From: Bacteroidales bacterium
Lineage (GTDB): Bacteria > Bacteroidota > Bacteroidia > Bacteroidales > PUMT01
Direction: 5' to 3'
Assembly: GCA_007119075.1 (NCBI GenBank)
Contig: SKQJ01000174.1
Location: 1 to 7,940 of the forward strand
Length of the DNA stretch: 7,940 bases
The notes beneath the pieces are model-generated. The model was given only the letters and a program-made list of their open reading frames with translations. It had not been told where the DNA came from and did no database searches. Position numbers and translations under genes: made by a program. Shown in pieces: positions 5,265 to 7,940 of this stretch; position 1 is the stretch's first letter, and every line of letters begins with the position of its first letter.

Positions 5265-6773
5265 ATGAAGATCCTTACTACAAAACAGATACGGCAGGCC
5301 GATGAATATACTATAAAAAACGAGCCGGTAGCATCGGTCGATCTTATGGAGAGAGCTGCCGGTGCAATAGCCGGATGGATGACCGGCAAGTATCCCGAAG
5401 ATTGCCGGATAAAGATATTTGCCGGATCAGGAAACAACGGAGGCGACGGACTTGCCCTGGCAAGGCTTTTGCTTGATGCAGGCATGGAACCTGAAATTTT
5501 CCTGCTGAAGCCCGGAAAGAGTGGTTATTCGGCCGATACATCGGTCAACCTTGAAAGACTCAAGGCTAAAAATTTCGCTCCCGCCATTATTGGCTCCCCG
5601 GAGGATTTTCCGCAAATCTCCCCTTCAGAGGTAATTGTGGATGCCCTTTTTGGGACAGGTTTAAGCAGACCGGCTACCGGACTGCCCGCGCAGCTTATCG
5701 ATCACATGAACAGGTCCGGGGCCGAAATCGTAAGCATCGACATACCTTCGGGCCTTTTCGGCGACGACAACAGGGAAAACCATGGAGGAAGCATAGTCAA
5801 GGCCAGGCACACTCTTACGTTCCAGTTCCCGAAGCTCTCCTTTTTCTTTCCCGAAAACGGCAAATACACGGGAGAATGGACTATCCTGCCAATAGGCCTT
5901 CACGAATCATTCATAAATGAAGCTGAAACACCATACTGCCTTATTGACAGGGAGCTGGTAATGCCCATGTTAAAAAAAAGAGAGAAGTTTGCCCATAAGG
6001 GAAATTTCGGGCACTGCCTGCTTATTTCCGGAAGCTACGGAAAAATGGGAGCTGCCGTACTGGCAGCAACTTCGTGCCTGCGATCGGGAGCGGGACTGCT
6101 AACGGTCCACGTACCGGCAAAGGGCTGTGATATAGTACAGGCCTGTCTTCCGGAAGCCATGACCAGCATAGACGATTCAGGCATCTGCTTTTCCATGCTT
6201 CCCGATCTCGATAAATTTGACGCGATCGGTGCAGGTCCGGCCCTGGGAACCTCCGATCCGGCCAGGAAGGCGCTTCGCAAGCTTCTGGGATCTGCCAGAC
6301 AGCCCCTGGTACTGGATGCCGACGCCATCAATATAATATCTGTTGACAGGGAACTGATCGGGATGATACCTCCAGGGTCGGTACTCACCCCCCACCCGGG
6401 TGAATTTGACCGGCTTTCGGCACAACATAAAACCGGACATGACCGTTTGATTACGCAGATTGAAATGGCCAGAAAAAATAAAATTGTCATTGTTCTCAAA
6501 GGCGCACACACCACAGTTGCAACACCCGGCGGATCATGTTATTTCAACAGCACCGGGAATCCCGGCATGGCAACCGGTGGCACCGGCGATGTATTAACAG
6601 GAATTATTTTATCTTTGCTCGGCCAGGGATACCGACCCTCTGACGCCGCTATAACCGGGGTGTATATCCATGGGCTTGCAGGCGATTATGCAAGCAGGGA
6701 GCACTCTCCCGAATCGATGATCGCAGGGGACATCAGCACAAATCTTGGCCGTGCCTTTAAATTCTTAAAATAA
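5265..6773 (+). CDS. nnr: Bifunctional NAD(P)H-hydrate repair enzyme Nnr (epimerase + dehydratase)
   Basis: A cytoplasmic metabolite-repair enzyme that restores damaged NADH and NADPH. The N-terminal YjeF_N domain (about 1-215) interconverts R and S hydrates; the C-terminal ribokinase-like domain (about 230-500) dehydrates S-NAD(P)HX with ADP in bacteria. N-domain signs are MKILTTKQIRQADEYTI at the start, GSGNNGGDGLALARLLL (54-70), VDALFGTGLSRP (125-136) and IDIPSGL (158-164). C-domain signs are KGNFGHCLLISGSYGKMGAA (245-264), LVLDADAINII (348-358), LTPHPGEFDRL (374-384), IVLKGAHTTV (409-418) and NPGMATGGTGDVLTGI (432-447), with the probable catalytic Asp442 in GGTGD. At 502 residues it is a full-length fusion with both active sites intact. 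The start is firm because the first residues match the family N-terminus; no Shine-Dalgarno sequence precedes it. The lipoprotein gene follows after 7 bp, so the two are probably co-transcribed. Confidence 0.96.
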   Translation: MKILTTKQIRQADEYTIKNEPVASVDLMERAAGAIAGWMTGKYPEDCRIKIFAGSGNNGGDGLALARLLLDAGMEPEIFLLKPGKSGYSADTSVNLERLKAKNFAPAIIGSPEDFPQISPSEVIVDALFGTGLSRPATGLPAQLIDHMNRSGAEIVSIDIPSGLFGDDNRENHGGSIVKARHTLTFQFPKLSFFFPENGKYTGEWTILPIGLHESFINEAETPYCLIDRELVMPMLKKREKFAHKGNFGHCLLISGSYGKMGAAVLAATSCLRSGAGLLTVHVPAKGCDIVQACLPEAMTSIDDSGICFSMLPDLDKFDAIGAGPALGTSDPARKALRKLLGSARQPLVLDADAINIISVDRELIGMIPPGSVLTPHPGEFDRLSAQHKTGHDRLITQIEMARKNKIVIVLKGAHTTVATPGGSCYFNSTGNPGMATGGTGDVLTGIILSLLGQGYRPSDAAITGVYIHGLAGDYASREHSPESMIAGDISTNLGRAFKFLK

Positions 6774-6780
6774 TAAGTAT

Positions 6781-7905
6781 ATGCGATATTTTTTTCCGGT
6801 TTTGCTCTTGGCCACAGCACTTTTATGGAGCTGTGCAGGAAAAAGGGGAATCGAGCACAGCACTTCTGCAGTCCAGGCCTCCGAAGCCGTTCATCCGGCA
6901 AACTATACCCTTGTTTACACTCTTCCCAAAACCACCCTGAAAGTTACGGTGGAAGCCACCCGGGTAATTACCCGAAGAGGGCCCTATTACCAGTTTGCCG
7001 AAAGATATCTTGGTATTTCCGAAGTGCCTTCACAAAATTCAAACGAGTGGAGGATCGATAACGTAAGGATAGGCAGCTACCAGGAAGCCGATCCCGGCCA
7101 ATATTACCTGCTGCGGACAAATGACAGGCATGTAACGAATTTTTTCAGGCTCAATGCCGAAGGATTTATCCTTCCGGTGAACCAGAAACAGCTTCCCGAG
7201 CTCGAAGGGTTTGTTTACAGGAGGGAACAGGAAAGGGATGAGCCCCTTTACACAGATCTGTCAATTCATCCGAGCGTTGTCGAGGAAACACGGACAGTAA
7301 TGCGTATGGTAAGACAGGATACTGCCTTTGTGAATGTTCCTGTCCTTCAGAGGCAAACCGTTGCAAGGAGCCTGGATGCCAAGGCTGCAGAAGCGGCAGA
7401 TCTTATATTTGAGCTCAGGAGCAACCGGTTCAAGCTTCTTTCGGGCGATCTCGACCTGTTTCCCGATGGCAGGGCAATGGAATCTATTATTGATGAATTT
7501 GCAAGGCTTGAAAGGGAGTATCTTGACCTGTTCACCGGAAAGATTTTTGAACAAAGCCATCAGTTCACCTTTGAATACACTCCCGATCCGGATGCTGCCG
7601 AAGGCAATATTGAAAATCATGTTCTGTTCCGTCTTTCCGATACTGACGGCATACTTCCTGCCGGTGATTCCGGCGGCCGGCCGGTTTCGCTGGAGCTCAC
7701 ACGGGAAAGGAAAACCGACGTGCTAAGAGGGCTGGAGACTGCTCCTGAACGCAAGGGCGAAAATGCCGGCAACCTGTTTTACAGGATTCCCGATGTTGCA
7801 GGGGTCAGGCTCACAGACGGCGGCGAAACGATTGCCCGCTCAAGGGTGCTTGTTAGCCAGTATGGAAGAGTGGTTTCGCTTCCGGCCAACTTCCTCTGGG
7901 AATAA
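6781..7905 (+). CDS. DUF4831-like lipoprotein, function unknown
   Basis: A 374-residue predicted lipoprotein. The N-terminus MRYFFPVLLLATALLWSC is a type II signal peptide: a positive residue, a hydrophobic stretch and a lipobox LWSC, with Cys18 as the lipidated residue. Maturation would leave the protein anchored in the inner or outer membrane facing the periplasm, or on the surface. After Cys18 comes AGKRG, without the acidic cluster seen in known Bacteroidota surface-export signals. The segment NYTLVYTLPKTTLKVTVEAT followed by RRGPYYQFAERYLGI (about 41-80) resembles the start of the DUF4831 domain, a family I recall from Bacteroidota; the rest of the chain is consistent but I see no catalytic motif. 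Residues about 165-260 are charged and helix-rich (ARSLDAKAAEAADLIFELRS). The ATG is 7 bp after the nnr stop with an A-rich leader (AAAATAATAAGTAT). The gene is complete. Its function is not known to me. Confidence 0.85.
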   Translation: MRYFFPVLLLATALLWSCAGKRGIEHSTSAVQASEAVHPANYTLVYTLPKTTLKVTVEATRVITRRGPYYQFAERYLGISEVPSQNSNEWRIDNVRIGSYQEADPGQYYLLRTNDRHVTNFFRLNAEGFILPVNQKQLPELEGFVYRREQERDEPLYTDLSIHPSVVEETRTVMRMVRQDTAFVNVPVLQRQTVARSLDAKAAEAADLIFELRSNRFKLLSGDLDLFPDGRAMESIIDEFARLEREYLDLFTGKIFEQSHQFTFEYTPDPDAAEGNIENHVLFRLSDTDGILPAGDSGGRPVSLELTRERKTDVLRGLETAPERKGENAGNLFYRIPDVAGVRLTDGGETIARSRVLVSQYGRVVSLPANFLWE

Positions 7906-7907
7906 AG

Positions 7908-7925
7908 GGCTGTGTTTACGCAGCC
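7908..7925 (+). other. Possible hairpin after the lipoprotein gene
   Basis: GGCTGTG and CGCAGCC form a 7-bp stem (one T-G wobble) around a TTTA loop, two bases after the TAA of the lipoprotein gene. It could mark the 3' end of the nnr-lipoprotein transcript. No T-run follows in the 15 bases left in the window, so an intrinsic terminator is not established. Confidence 0.3.
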
Positions 7926-7940
7926 ACCGCCCCCGGGAAA

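Overview
The window reads as an ordinary chromosomal segment of a Bacteroidota bacterium, probably Bacteroidales or Marinilabiliales-like. I infer this from protein families and gene style; no 16S or other marker is present. Supporting signs are a DUF4831-type lipoprotein (a family I know mainly from Bacteroidota), a TPR/single-TM/histidine-kinase architecture common in that phylum, A/T-rich leaders without Shine-Dalgarno sequences before every intact gene, and one good match to the Bacteroidetes -33/-7 promoter (TTTG-N20-TAAAATTG). Codon use looks even across the window, and there is no tRNA, rRNA, transposase, integrase or CRISPR array.

Layout, left to right: (1) a 5'-truncated TPR sensor histidine kinase gene on +, (2) xseB, the small subunit of exonuclease VII, on + 36 bp later, (3) a tandem array of about 30-bp units (1621-1887) that fills the whole gap between two convergent genes, (4) a sodium:solute symporter (SSS family) on -, (5) an AbgT-family transporter on -, upstream of the SSS gene and probably co-transcribed with it, (6) a 244-bp divergent intergenic region with a candidate promoter for the transporter pair, (7) the bifunctional NAD(P)H-hydrate repair enzyme Nnr on +, (8) a DUF4831-like lipoprotein on + 7 bp after nnr. 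The window ends 35 bp past that gene.

Three transcription units are likely: kinase-xseB (+), AbgT-SSS (-) and nnr-lipoprotein (+). The genes do not form one pathway: sensing, DNA repair, sodium-coupled transport, cofactor repair and an envelope protein sit side by side. I see no new multi-gene system.

The one unusual element is the repeat array. Nine units of 27-31 bp begin at the base after the xseB stop codon and run into the last codons of the SSS gene. The SSS stop codon lies inside the first unit, so the array repeats a stop codon at nearly regular 30-bp steps beyond the gene end. It also holds two notable inverted repeats.
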